A stretch of 38,287 bases of DNA from NCBI GenBank assembly GCA_022563655.1, contig JADFMW010000002.1:1-38287 (forward strand). The letters are read 5' to 3'. The notes beneath the pieces were generated by a model, which saw only the letters and a program-made list of their open reading frames with translations, was not told where the DNA came from and made no database searches. Within the stretch, counting starts at the first letter, position 1. Every line of letters begins with the position of its first letter. Position numbers and translations under genes: made by a program. This DNA comes from Pseudomonadota bacterium. Its GTDB lineage: Bacteria > Pseudomonadota > Alphaproteobacteria > JAAXGF01. Below are positions 1 through 8,348 of this stretch, piece by piece.

Positions 1-540
1 ATGGCCCAGCGCGAGATCGGGCTGTCGGCAGGCGAGCCGCCCACCACCAAGGGCTATACGCCCACCGTCTTCGCCGAGCTGCCCAAGCTCCTGGAACGGG
101 CCGGGCCGGGCAGCGGCGTTGGCGTGATCACCGGACTGTTCACCGTGCTGGTCGAGGGCGACGATCACAACGAGCCCATCTCCGACGCGGTGCGCGGCAT
201 CCTCGACGGTCACATCGTGCTCGACCGCGCCATCGCCGAGCGCGGCCGTTTCCCGGCGGTCAACGTGCTGCGCAGCGTCTCGCGCACCATGCCCCATTGC
301 AACAGCGAGGCCGAGAACCGGCTGGTCTACCGCGCCCGGGCGCTGATGGCGACCTACGAGGACATGGCCGAAATGATCCGTCTCGGTGCTTACCGGGCGG
401 GCTCGAATGCGGCTGTCGACGAGGCGATCCGCTACCACGGCGCGCTCGAGGCGTTCCTTGCCCAGGACAAGACCGAACGCAGCGAGCTTGCCGCCGGCTA
501 CGCCAAGCTCGCCGAGATTCTCGAGCCAGAGGCGCAGTGA
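1..540 (+). CDS. fliI: Flagellum-specific ATPase FliI, C-terminal part (5' end outside window)
   Basis: FliI is the cytoplasmic ATPase of the flagellar type III export apparatus and works with FliH and FliJ. The visible 179 residues match the second half of the catalytic domain and the C-terminal helical domain of the F1-beta-like family: the run from GYTPTVFAELPKLLERAG, the segment GLFTVLVEGDDHNEPISDAV, and ILDGHIVLDRAIAERGRFPA. The Walker A motif and the N-terminal region lie upstream of the window, so the ATG at base 1 is an internal methionine, not the start. The stop codon overlaps the GTG start of fliJ (GTGA), so the two are probably translationally coupled. Confidence 0.96.
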   Translation: MAQREIGLSAGEPPTTKGYTPTVFAELPKLLERAGPGSGVGVITGLFTVLVEGDDHNEPISDAVRGILDGHIVLDRAIAERGRFPAVNVLRSVSRTMPHCNSEAENRLVYRARALMATYEDMAEMIRLGAYRAGSNAAVDEAIRYHGALEAFLAQDKTERSELAAGYAKLAEILEPEAQ

Positions 541-956
541 AGGCGCTCAGGACGCTGATTCGGCTGCACAAGCAGCACCTCGACGAGCAGTGCGTTCGCC
601 TGGTCGGGTTCGAGATGGAGCAGGAGGCGCTGCGCGCGCGTGCCGCGGGCCTCGCCGCCGAGGTCGAGGCCGAGGGGCGCATGGCCGCGACGTCCTTCGA
701 GGCGAGCCGGTCGTTCTCTCCCTACGTCGAGCGCGTCGGCGCCGAGCAGCGCGCGTTGGCCGCACAGATCGCCGAGCTCGACGCCGCCATCGCCGAGGCC
801 GGCGAGGCTGTCGCGGCGGCTTACCAGGATCTCGAGAAGTACAAGATCACTCACGGCGTGCGCGAGCAGCGCGCAAGGGCGTCCGAGGCCCGGCGCGAGC
901 AAGCGCAGCTCGACGAGACCGGCATCACGATCTACCGGCGCAAGCGGGCGGGCTGA
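537..956 (+). CDS. fliJ: Flagellar export protein FliJ
   Basis: Small (139 aa) coiled-coil protein, rich in Glu, Arg and Ala heptads throughout, of FliJ length, directly behind fliI. FliJ is the central stalk of the FliI hexamer and contacts FlhA. The chosen start is the GTG at 537 (VKALRTLIRLHKQHLDE), which overlaps the fliI stop; FliJ proteins of alphaproteobacteria commonly begin with a similar K-x-L-x-x-L-I-R-L pattern. The C-terminus is basic (IYRRKRAG). The call rests on position and coiled-coil character as much as on sequence, since FliJ diverges quickly. Confidence 0.88.
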   Translation: MKALRTLIRLHKQHLDEQCVRLVGFEMEQEALRARAAGLAAEVEAEGRMAATSFEASRSFSPYVERVGAEQRALAAQIAELDAAIAEAGEAVAAAYQDLEKYKITHGVREQRARASEARREQAQLDETGITIYRRKRAG

Positions 957-1091
957 GCCGATCGTCCGGTCTCCTGGCGCCGGCCGCGGGCGCATCGCTC
1001 CGAGCAGGCGGCCGCTGCGCCGCTTCTAAACCATACGTCGCCAAACAAAATCGGTTGCCGGTTCGCTGTGATCGCTGCGACACTGACGCCG

Positions 1092-1430
1092 ATGAGCATG
1101 ACCAGGATGAAATGGTCGTTCGTGGGCCTGGCGCTGCTGGGGGGCGTCGCTCTCGGGCTCATATACGCCCTCGACCAGGGCGAGGAGGCGCCTTGGGAGA
1201 CGTCCATCGCCGCCGGCCAAGAGGCGTCCCGGCAAGGTAATTACGCCGAGGCCGAGCCGCTCTATGCGCGGGCGCTGGCGATCATGGAAAAGGCCCCGGG
1301 GCCGGAGCGCCCGGGCTTGATCAAGATACTGGAAACCTCCGCCGCCCTGCTCGGCGAGGCCGGGCGCGGCGCCGAGGCCAAGGAAATGGCGACCCGCGCC
1401 AAGCAAGCCAAGGAAAAGCCGGCGAACTGA
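1092..1430 (+). CDS. Small membrane-anchored TPR-like protein
   Basis: About 112 aa. An N-terminal hydrophobic segment (WSFVGLALLGGVALGLIYAL) looks like an uncleaved signal anchor. It is followed by a helical region with TPR-like spacing (AAGQEASRQGNYAEAEPLYARALAIMEK, then a second weaker unit ending AKEMATRAKQAKEKP). I do not recognise a named family. It follows fliJ by about 135 bp on the same strand and converges with the next gene. The start is uncertain: ATGs at 1092, 1098 and 1107 and a GTG at 1068 are all in frame and none has a clear ribosome binding site. A periplasmic or membrane-tethered scaffold role is a guess. Confidence 0.6.
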   Translation: MSMTRMKWSFVGLALLGGVALGLIYALDQGEEAPWETSIAAGQEASRQGNYAEAEPLYARALAIMEKAPGPERPGLIKILETSAALLGEAGRGAEAKEMATRAKQAKEKPAN

Positions 1431-1455
1431 CGTGAAACCCGTGGGCTGAGTTTAA

Positions 1456-1471
1456 GGTTCCGGCGGGAACC
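1456..1471. terminator. Small hairpin between convergent genes
   Basis: Inverted repeat GGTTCC-GGCG-GGAACC lies in the 60-bp gap between the 3' ends of the TPR-like gene (+) and the FliK-like gene (-). It has no T-tract, so it is a weak candidate for a bidirectional terminator. Confidence 0.3.
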
Positions 1472-1490
1472 AAGCGCCCGAGGTGTTTGC

Positions 1491-2495
1491 CTATGCCACC
1501 ACGCCGCCGCGCTTGCCGGCGGCGATGGCCTCGAGGGGGGCGACCGGGAAGCGCTTGGTCACCTGGAAGCTGAGCGCCCCCGTAAGCCTGCCAAGGGCGA
1601 GCCCTTGCGAGAAGATGGCGGCGATGTCGCGGCGCGCGCCATCGGCCAGGGGCACGCGGCTGCGCAGGATCAGGTCGAAACGCCGCTGGTGCAGGAAGCC
1701 GTCGAGCTGCACCTCGCCGAGACGGCTCAGGTCGACCTCGACGACGAAGCGCGCCTCGCCGTCGTCCTTCTTGGCGTCGTCGCGGCGGCGGCGCACGAAC
1801 AGCCGCAGTTGCCTCAGCGCGTCGCCGTCGTACACCGGCACGAGGAACGGTTGCCAGTCCCCTGGCGTGGGCTGATCGGCGAGACGGGCGATCTGGCCGA
1901 AGTCGGCGGCGAGACGGCGCACCAGATTGCCGCGGCCGCTGTCCTCGAGCGCGCGGACCGCCGCCCGGCCGAGCCAGCTGGCAAGGTTGCCGCCGCGCAG
2001 CGCCGCCAGAAAGGCCAGCGCCGTGGCCGCCAGGCTGCCGCCGGGGTGGGGAACCGCGCGTTCGACCATCGCCCCGGCAAGCTGCGGGTCGATCTGCCGC
2101 AACGCCTCGACGGCCTCGCGCAGGGCCGGCCAGCCTCGGGCGAGGTCGAGCGACGTCAGCGGGCGCGATTCAGGCGCCGGGAGAGGCGTCGGTGGCGCGG
2201 CGCGGACGGTCTCGGGCGGCCGGCCGTCGACTAGCTCGACGGTCGCGCTGAACACCGGACCGCCGCGCACCCGCAGGGTCACGGTGCTGCCGCGCCGCAG
2301 ATCGAGATGGCTGGCGAGGACGAGGGTGCCGGCCGTCGTGCGCACCAGCACGCGCCCGGCCGCGTCGAGCCCGGTAACCGCGCCGACGACGAGCGCGCCG
2401 GCCGGCAGGTTGGCGAGCGCCGGCGGAACGCGGCCCGGCGACGTCAACGCCACGCTCCCCCGCGGCGACGGCGGCTGGCCTGTTGGCTGCAACAC
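1491..2495 (-). CDS. FliK-like flagellar hook-length control domain protein
   Basis: 334 aa, last gene of the fliF-to-flhA gene set, 65 bp behind flhA. The N-terminus is a Pro/Ala-rich region with a small beta-rich part (VLVRTTAGTLVLASHLDLRR). The C-terminal half (from about residue 210: WQPFLVPVYDGDALRQLRLF, later VVEVDLSRLGEVQLDGFLH and FDLILRSRVPL) resembles the C-terminal Flg_hook domain of FliK-type proteins. The start is a GTG at 2495. A separate, clear fliK lies at 13121-14506 with flgD and flgE, so this is a second FliK-like protein whose task is unknown. Placement beside flhA suggests contact with the export gate. Confidence 0.65.
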   Translation of the reverse strand: MLQPTGQPPSPRGSVALTSPGRVPPALANLPAGALVVGAVTGLDAAGRVLVRTTAGTLVLASHLDLRRGSTVTLRVRGGPVFSATVELVDGRPPETVRAAPPTPLPAPESRPLTSLDLARGWPALREAVEALRQIDPQLAGAMVERAVPHPGGSLAATALAFLAALRGGNLASWLGRAAVRALEDSGRGNLVRRLAADFGQIARLADQPTPGDWQPFLVPVYDGDALRQLRLFVRRRRDDAKKDDGEARFVVEVDLSRLGEVQLDGFLHQRRFDLILRSRVPLADGARRDIAAIFSQGLALGRLTGALSFQVTKRFPVAPLEAIAAGKRGGVVA

Positions 2496-2560
2496 GGCGG
2501 CCTAGCCCTCGGCCCTCGGCGCCGCGGTCACGGGCGCCAGCCGGGCTCCCCGACGGCGCA

Positions 2561-4657
2561 TCAGATCTGCCCCACGGTGCGGATCCTTGCCTTCGGGTGA
2601 ATCTCGTTCTGCGACATCACCAGAGTGGTGGCGCGGAAGCGCTCGACGATCGAGCGCACGAACGAGCGAATCGCAGGGCTGGTCAGCAACACCGGCGTCT
2701 CGCCCAGCATGGCGTGGCGCTCGAAGGTCTGACGCACCGCGGTGATGAACTCTTGCAGCTTGCTTGGCGCCATCGACAGCTGCCGTTCCTCGCCGCTGCC
2801 GCTCATCGCCTCGGCGAACGCCTGCTCCCATTCGGGCGACAGCGTCACCAGCGGGATCACGCCCTCGGCGTTCATGTTGGCGTGGCACAGCTGGCGGGCG
2901 AGCCGGGTGCGCACGTGCTCGGTGATCATGGTGATGTTCTGGGTGAAGCCCCACGCCTCCGAGATGCCCTCGAGGATGGTCGGCAAGTCGCGGATCGAGA
3001 CGCGCTCGGCGAGAAGGTTCTGCAGCACGCGTTGGATGCCGCTGACCGAGATCTGCGACGGCACCATGTCGGCGACGAGCTTCTGGTGCTCCTTGTCGAG
3101 CTCGTCGAGCAGCTTCTGCGTCTCGCTGTACGACAACAGCTCGGACATGTGCTCCTTGATGATCTCGGTGAGGTGGGTGGTGATCACCGTCGCCGGCTCG
3201 ACCACGGTGTAGCCGCGGAACGCCGCCTCTTCGCGGTTGCTCTCGGCGACCCACATGGCGGGCAACCCGAAGGTGGGCTCGGTCGTCTCCTCGCCCGTGA
3301 GCGCGATCTTGTCGCCGCGCGGGTCCATCGCCAGCACCATGTTGGGGCGCACCTCGCCGCGACCGGACTCGATGTCCTTGATGCGGATCACGTAGGCGTT
3401 GGCCGCGAGCTGCATGTTGTCCTGGATGCGCACGGACGGCATGACGAAGCCCATCTCGGACGCGATCTGGCGGCGCAGCGCTTTGATCTGCTCGGTCAGC
3501 CGATGGCCCTTTTCGGTGTTGATGAGCGAGAGCAGCCCGTAGCCTAGCTCGAGGCGGATCTGGTTGATTTGCAGGGCGTTCGAGATTGGCTCCTCGGCCG
3601 GCGCCGCCGGCGCCTCGGCTTCGGCCTCGGCCGCGGCGCTTGCCTCGGCCTGCTGCCGCGAGAGGTGCCAGGCGATCACGCCGGAGCCACCGGCGAGCAG
3701 CAGGAACGGCGCCATCGGAATCCCGGGCAACAGAGCCAGCACGCCGAGCATGGCGCCGTTCAGGCCGAACGCGCGCGGGTAGCGGCCGAGCTGGCTGAAC
3801 ACCGCCTTGTCGGTCGAGCCTTCGACGCTGGCCTTGGTGACGAGCAGGCCCGCCGCGGTGGAGACGATGAGCGCCGGAATCTGGGTAACCAAGCCGTCGC
3901 CGACGGTGAGCATCGCGTAGGCGGTGAGCGCCTGAGAGAACGACAGATCCTGCTGAACGACGCCAATGATGATGCCGGCGACGATGTTGATGAAGGTGAT
4001 CAAGAGCCCCGCGATGGCGTCGCCGCGCACGAACTTGGCGGCGCCGTCCATGGCGCCGAAGAAGTTGCTCTCGTCTTCGAGCTGCTTGCGCCTCGTGCGC
4101 GCCTGGTCCTCGTTGATCAGGCCCGACGACAGGTCGGCGTCGATCGCCATCTGCTTGCCCGGCATGGCGTCGAGGCTGAACCGGGCGGAGACCTCGGCAA
4201 TGCGCCCCGAACCCTTGGTGATGACGACGAAGTTGACGATCACCAGGATGGCGAAGACGATGATGCCGATGACGAAATTGCCGCCCATCACGAAGTTTCC
4301 GAACGCCTCGATCACTTGGCCGGCGGCGCCTGGACCCTCGTGCCCGTGCGCCAGGATCAGCCGCGTCGAGGCGAGGTTGAGCGACAGCCGCAACATGGTC
4401 GCGATGAGCAGCACCGTCGGGAACGAGCTGAAGTCGATCGGCCGGCTTATGAACAGCGTGGTCAGCAGTATCAGGCCGGAAAAGGTGAGCGAGACGGTCA
4501 GCATGATGTCGAGCAGCCAACTCGGCATCGGCAGGATCAAGATGACCAGGATGAAGATGATGCCGAGGGCCAGCGCGATGTCGCCCTGGCGCATGGCCGT
4601 GACGAGGCGGGCGAGCCCGCCTGGCACCGCCGGCGTGGTGAGGTCGTTCTCGGCCAC
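2561..4657 (-). CDS. flhA: Flagellar export gate protein FlhA
   Basis: 698 aa, full family length. The N-terminal half carries the hydrophobic segments of the FHIPEP family and the signature RLSLNLASTRLIL near residue 90, followed by GNFVIGIIVFAILVIVNFVVI. The cytoplasmic linker and C-terminal domain follow from about residue 340 (an Ala/Glu-rich linker, then QINQIRLELGYGLLSLI). FlhA is the inner-membrane export gate that binds chaperone-substrate complexes. The start is a GTG at 4657 (VAENDLTTP), 21 bp after the flbD stop; no strong ribosome binding site is seen. It is in the same operon as flbD, as in Caulobacter. Confidence 0.97.
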   Translation of the reverse strand: MAENDLTTPAVPGGLARLVTAMRQGDIALALGIIFILVILILPMPSWLLDIMLTVSLTFSGLILLTTLFISRPIDFSSFPTVLLIATMLRLSLNLASTRLILAHGHEGPGAAGQVIEAFGNFVMGGNFVIGIIVFAILVIVNFVVITKGSGRIAEVSARFSLDAMPGKQMAIDADLSSGLINEDQARTRRKQLEDESNFFGAMDGAAKFVRGDAIAGLLITFINIVAGIIIGVVQQDLSFSQALTAYAMLTVGDGLVTQIPALIVSTAAGLLVTKASVEGSTDKAVFSQLGRYPRAFGLNGAMLGVLALLPGIPMAPFLLLAGGSGVIAWHLSRQQAEASAAAEAEAEAPAAPAEEPISNALQINQIRLELGYGLLSLINTEKGHRLTEQIKALRRQIASEMGFVMPSVRIQDNMQLAANAYVIRIKDIESGRGEVRPNMVLAMDPRGDKIALTGEETTEPTFGLPAMWVAESNREEAAFRGYTVVEPATVITTHLTEIIKEHMSELLSYSETQKLLDELDKEHQKLVADMVPSQISVSGIQRVLQNLLAERVSIRDLPTILEGISEAWGFTQNITMITEHVRTRLARQLCHANMNAEGVIPLVTLSPEWEQAFAEAMSGSGEERQLSMAPSKLQEFITAVRQTFERHAMLGETPVLLTSPAIRSFVRSIVERFRATTLVMSQNEIHPKARIRTVGQI

Positions 4658-4678
4658 TATGCGTTCTGCGGGTCTCGG

Positions 4679-6040
4679 CTAGATCGCCGCGCGCTGCGCC
4701 TCGCCGGGCAGCGGCACCTTGACGCCTTCGTCGATGTACTGCCTGAGCTTGTTGCGCAGGGTGCGGATCGAGATGCCAAGGATATTGGCGGCGTGGGTAC
4801 GGTTGCCGAGGCAGTGGCCGAGGGTCTCGATGATGAGGTCGCGCTCGACGGCGGCAACGGTGCGCCCCACGAGGCCGCTCGCCGGATGGGCCGCCGCCCC
4901 GGAAGCGCCTGCGTAGGTCGGCGCCGCGGATGCCGTGTGCCCGCCGTTGCCGAACGTGACCGCCTCGGCGCCGATTTCGTCGCCGCTCGCGAGCAACACC
5001 GCGCGGTGTATTGTGTTCTCGAGCTCGCGCACGTTGCCGCGCCACGTATGGCGCAACAAGGCGTCGCGCGCCGCCGGCGCCAGCGGTCGCTCGGGCAGCC
5101 CGTTGGCCTGGGTGTATTTCTTGATGAAATGCCGGTAGAGCGGCGGAATGTCCGCGGGGCGCTCGCGCAGCGGCGGGATGTGCAGGTTGACCACGTTGAG
5201 GCGGAACAGCAGATCGTCGCGAAAGGCGCCCTTCGCCACCTCGGCCTCGAGGTCGCGGTTGCTCGTGGCAATCAGGCGGATGTCGATCTTGATCGGCTTG
5301 CTGCCGCCGACGCGGTCGATTTCGCGTTCTTGGAGCACGCGCAACAGCTTGGCTTGCATGCGTGGCTCCATCTCGCCGATTTCGTCGAGCAGCAGGGTTC
5401 CGCCGTTGGCCTCCTCGAACTTGCCGATGCGCCGCGCCACGGCGCCGGTGAAGGCGCCCTTCTCGTATCCGAAGAGCTCGGATTCGAGAAGGTTGTCTGG
5501 GATGGCGGCGCAGTTGACCGGGACGAAAGGCTGCTTGGCGCGGCGGCTGTGGCGGTGCACGAAGCGCGCGAAAAGCTCCTTGCCGGTGCCCGATTCACCG
5601 GTGATCAGCATGCTCGCGTTCGACGGCGCGACCTGCTCGGCCAGGCGCAGCAGCTCGGAGGTGGCGGCGTCGGCGTGGATGATGGTGTGGCTGTCCTCCG
5701 CCACCGCCTCGAGAACGGCGGCGATCAACTCGGCCTGAGGGGGCAAGGGGATGAACTCGCGGGCGCCGGCCTTGATTGCCCGCACAGCGGTATCGCTGTC
5801 GGTGCCGACGCCGCAGGCGACCACCGGCACGCTGATGCGCTCGGACCTCAGGCTGGCGATGAACCTCGCGATGTCGAGCTTGACGTCGACCATGACCAGC
5901 TCGGCTCCCTGGCCCATGCGCAGCGTCGCCAGCGCGGCGTCGATGTCATCCGCGTGGCCGACCTTCGCGCCCCGATCGAGGGCGATCTTGCTGGCGGCGC
6001 CGATTTCACCCCCAATCGGGCCAACTATCAGTAACCGCAT
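4679..6040 (-). CDS. flbD: Sigma-54-dependent flagellar regulator FlbD
   Basis: 453 aa. An N-terminal receiver-like domain (1-120), an AAA+ sigma-54 activator domain (about 130-365: Walker A GESGTGKE, GAFTGA loop in YEKGAFTGAVARR, Walker B TLLLDEIGEM) and a C-terminal Fis-type helix-turn-helix (THAANILGISIRTLRNKLRQ). The receiver keeps Asp52 (MVDVK) but has GPIGG where the acidic Mg-binding pair should be, and PLPP where the Lys-Pro switch usually is. FlbD of Caulobacter is degenerate in the same way and is controlled by FliX. FlbD should activate the sigma-54 promoters found here and repress fliF. The start ATG at 6040 has AAGGAG seven bases upstream; a GTG one codon earlier is too close to it. 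Confidence 0.96.
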   Translation of the reverse strand: MRLLIVGPIGGEIGAASKIALDRGAKVGHADDIDAALATLRMGQGAELVMVDVKLDIARFIASLRSERISVPVVACGVGTDSDTAVRAIKAGAREFIPLPPQAELIAAVLEAVAEDSHTIIHADAATSELLRLAEQVAPSNASMLITGESGTGKELFARFVHRHSRRAKQPFVPVNCAAIPDNLLESELFGYEKGAFTGAVARRIGKFEEANGGTLLLDEIGEMEPRMQAKLLRVLQEREIDRVGGSKPIKIDIRLIATSNRDLEAEVAKGAFRDDLLFRLNVVNLHIPPLRERPADIPPLYRHFIKKYTQANGLPERPLAPAARDALLRHTWRGNVRELENTIHRAVLLASGDEIGAEAVTFGNGGHTASAAPTYAGASGAAAHPASGLVGRTVAAVERDLIIETLGHCLGNRTHAANILGISIRTLRNKLRQYIDEGVKVPLPGEAQRAAI

Positions 6041-6160
6041 CACGCTTCTCCTTACAAACCGCCGATCGTTGCGCTGACTAACCGGCCTCCTGCGCGCGCC
6101 GGAGCGGCGGCGGGATGACGCCCGGCGCCGCGGGTTGCTGGAGGCATCGCAGCCGGCCGG

Positions 6161-6622
6161 TCATCGTTTCGACTTGATGATTTCCGTCATGGTGACGCCG
6201 AGGCGGTCCTCGACGACCACCACCTCGCCGCGCGCGACGAGCCGGTCGTTGATGTAGATGTCGATGGCCTCGCCGACCTTGCGGTCGAGCTCGACGATCG
6301 CGCCGCGGCCGAGCTTCAACAGTTGGCTGACTTGCAGCGTGGCCTTGCCGAGCACCGCCGAGACCTGCACAGGCACGTCGTACACCGCTCGCAGGTCGGC
6401 GGCCGTCGTCGCCCGCGCGGGCTGCAAGGACGCTGCGTCTGGCGCTTCAGCTGCGTTCTGTGTGCTCTGTGTGCTCTGTGTGCTCTGTGCGCTCTGTGCG
6501 GCCGCTGTGTCCTGCGCGTCCTGCACGTTCGCGGTCTCGGCCTGGGACGGCGCCTTATCGTCGGTCTTGAGCTCGGGGAGGTCGATCTCCTGTTTCTCCG
6601 CCACTTCATTTGGATTCGTCAC
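6161..6622 (-). CDS. fliN: Flagellar motor switch protein FliN
   Basis: 153 aa. The C-terminal 75 residues form the SpoA/FliN domain (YDVPVQVSAVLGKATLQVSQ, then VELDRKVGEAIDIYINDRLV and GEVVVVEDRLGVTMTEI). FliN builds the C-ring with FliM and FliG and docks FliH-FliI. The N-terminal half is a low-complexity, acidic Gln/Ser/Thr/Ala linker with a QST repeat. The start is GTG at 6622, with AGGAG six bases upstream. It lies between fliH and flbD, the Caulobacter order. A 120-bp gap separates it from flbD, in which I see no convincing promoter. Confidence 0.95.
   Translation of the reverse strand: MTNPNEVAEKQEIDLPELKTDDKAPSQAETANVQDAQDTAAAQSAQSTQSTQSTQNAAEAPDAASLQPARATTAADLRAVYDVPVQVSAVLGKATLQVSQLLKLGRGAIVELDRKVGEAIDIYINDRLVARGEVVVVEDRLGVTMTEIIKSKR
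6455..6503. repeat. 9-bp tandem repeat inside fliN
   Basis: On the + strand the unit TGTGCTCTG recurs about four times with small changes (third and fourth copies GTGCTCTGT and GCGCTCTGT). On the coding strand it gives the QSA/QST/QST/QST run in the FliN linker. The repeat is a multiple of three, so slippage would alter linker length without breaking the frame. Confidence 0.8.
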
Positions 6623-6631
6623 TATGATCTC

Positions 6632-7306
6632 CTAATCATTGGAGTGTAAGGATTTTTCAGCCACCCCATCGCAGGGTGCCGAAGCCACGGGCGCGGGCTC
6701 GGCGGCTGTGTTGAGCAGCCGCTCGAGGCCCGTCTCGATCTCATGCCACACGGCGCCCGAGTCGCGCTCGGCGCCGCCGTCCGCCCACTCTATGCGGCAG
6801 TCGCCGGCGCCAAGCGACGGCTCGGCGAGCAGGACGACGTTGCCTTCGAAGCCGCAGCCCTTGGCCAGCCCTGCGATCCGATCCGTGATCTCGTCGAGCA
6901 CGGCGTCCGCGACGCGGATGACGACGCGCGGCTCGTCGACCAGCTCCGGCAAGCACTCGCGGATCATCGCCTCGATCTCGACCACGGGCTGGCGGCGCAT
7001 GGCTTCGGGTGCGATCTTGCGGGCGATCGCCAGAGCCAGCTTGGTGGCGTGCTTGATGGTGTGGTCGAGAACCGCGGCCTGGGTTTGGGCAATGCCGGAA
7101 AGATGCTCGCCGACCGCTTCCAGGGCCGCGGCCTGTTGGCGCTCGATCGTCTCCTGCTCGCGTACGGTCCCTTCCTGAAAGCCGGCGCGCCAAGCTTCTT
7201 CGCGCGCCGCTTCGAGGTCGTCGTGGCTGAAGGTCTCGACCCACCCGCTCTTGCCGGCGACGCTGGCGAAAACGGTGTCGAACTTGAACTTGACGGGTTG
7301 AGCCAT
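6632..7306 (-). CDS. fliH: Flagellar assembly protein FliH
   Basis: 224 aa. It begins MAQPVKFKFDTVFASVAGK, followed by a helical stretch with FliH/HrpE spacing (EAAREEAWRAGFQEGTVREQ). The C-terminal domain (ALAIARKIAPEAMRRQPVVE, LDEITDRIAGLAKGCGFEGN, GDCRIEWADGG) matches the FliH/YscL fold. FliH is the peripheral stalk that regulates FliI and anchors it to FliN. The ATG at 7306 is chosen because homology begins there and only 14 bp separate it from the fliG stop. The gap to fliN is 9 bp. In Caulobacter the same position holds flbE/fliH. Confidence 0.92.
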   Translation of the reverse strand: MAQPVKFKFDTVFASVAGKSGWVETFSHDDLEAAREEAWRAGFQEGTVREQETIERQQAAALEAVGEHLSGIAQTQAAVLDHTIKHATKLALAIARKIAPEAMRRQPVVEIEAMIRECLPELVDEPRVVIRVADAVLDEITDRIAGLAKGCGFEGNVVLLAEPSLGAGDCRIEWADGGAERDSGAVWHEIETGLERLLNTAAEPAPVASAPCDGVAEKSLHSND

Positions 7307-7320
7307 GCTGCCGTGGTCCC

Positions 7321-8340
7321 TCAGTACACCAACTCGTCGTCGCCCTTCTGATCCGCGATCATGATCTCGTCGTTGGCGGCGAGTTCCTTGGCGAGATTCA
7401 CCATTAACTGCTGCGCCTCGTCGACGTCGCGCAGGCGGACCGGGCCAAGGGCCTGCATATCTTCGCGCAGCAGCCTGCAGGCGCGCTCGGACATGTTGGT
7501 GAAGATCAGGTTGCGCAGGGTCTCGGACGCGCCCTTCAGCGCGACCGCCAGCTTCCGCTTGTCGAATTTGCGCACCAGGGTCTGGACGCCCCCGGGGTCG
7601 AGCTTGATCAGGTCCTCGAAGGTGAACATGAGGGCGCGGATTCGCTCGGCGGCTTCCTTGTTGCGCTTCTCGAGCGCGGTGAGAAAACGGCTCTCGGTCG
7701 AACGGTCGAGGTTGTTGAAGATCTCGGCCATCCGCTCGTAGCTGTCGCCTTTGTTGGTGCGGGAGAGGTTGCTCATGAACTCGGTGCGCAACGTGCGCTC
7801 GACGTCGGCGAGAATTTCCTTTTGCACGGCTTCCATGCGCAGCATTCGCGACACCACCTCCATCGCGAATTCCTCGGGCAGAGCGGCCAGAACCCGGGCG
7901 GCGTGTTCGGATTTGATCTTCGAGAGAACGACCGCAACGGTTTGCGGGTATTCGTTCTTCAGGTAGTTGGCGAGGACGGACTCGTTGACGTTGCCCAGCT
8001 TGTCCCACATGGTGCGTCCGGCCGGGCCGCGGATTTCTTCCATGATGTTATCGACCCGTTCGCCGGGGAGAGTGCTCGCCAGCAACCGCTCGACGGTGTC
8101 GTAGCTGCCGACCAGCGTGCCCACGGAGGTCAACTGCTCGGCGAACTCGACGAACAGCCGGTCGACGGTGTCTCTCGTCAACGCCCCGAGGTTTGATATG
8201 CGGTGGGAAATCTCCTTGATCTCCTCGTCGTCCATGCGGCTGAACAGCTTGCTGGCGTGCTCCGTGCCGAGCGACAGCAAAAAGGCGGCGGCCCGATCGG
8301 GTCCCGAAAGAGGACTGCGCGGCTCCTGCTTTCCCGGCAT
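7321..8340 (-). CDS. fliG: Flagellar motor switch protein FliG
   Basis: 339 aa, normal length. The N-terminal FliF-binding domain begins LSGPDRAAAFLLSLGTEHA. The middle domain carries EYPQTVAVVLSKIKSEHAAR (the EHPQ-like motif). The C-terminal torque domain contains ALMFTFEDLIKLDPGGVQTL and MSERACRLLREDMQALGPVR. FliG couples stator ion flow to rotor rotation on the cytoplasmic face of the MS ring. It starts 8 bp after the fliF stop. Confidence 0.98.
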   Translation of the reverse strand: MPGKQEPRSPLSGPDRAAAFLLSLGTEHASKLFSRMDDEEIKEISHRISNLGALTRDTVDRLFVEFAEQLTSVGTLVGSYDTVERLLASTLPGERVDNIMEEIRGPAGRTMWDKLGNVNESVLANYLKNEYPQTVAVVLSKIKSEHAARVLAALPEEFAMEVVSRMLRMEAVQKEILADVERTLRTEFMSNLSRTNKGDSYERMAEIFNNLDRSTESRFLTALEKRNKEAAERIRALMFTFEDLIKLDPGGVQTLVRKFDKRKLAVALKGASETLRNLIFTNMSERACRLLREDMQALGPVRLRDVDEAQQLMVNLAKELAANDEIMIADQKGDDELVY

Positions 8341-8348
8341 AGCGTCGG

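Noticed and set aside
2502..5045. 847-codon open frame on the minus strand
   Set aside because: It overlaps flhA and flbD in another frame and is Arg/His-rich filler produced by GC-rich codons; no family resemblance.
3569..6034. 821-codon open frame on the plus strand
   Set aside because: Antisense shadow of flhA and flbD with a biased Asp/Arg/Gly composition.
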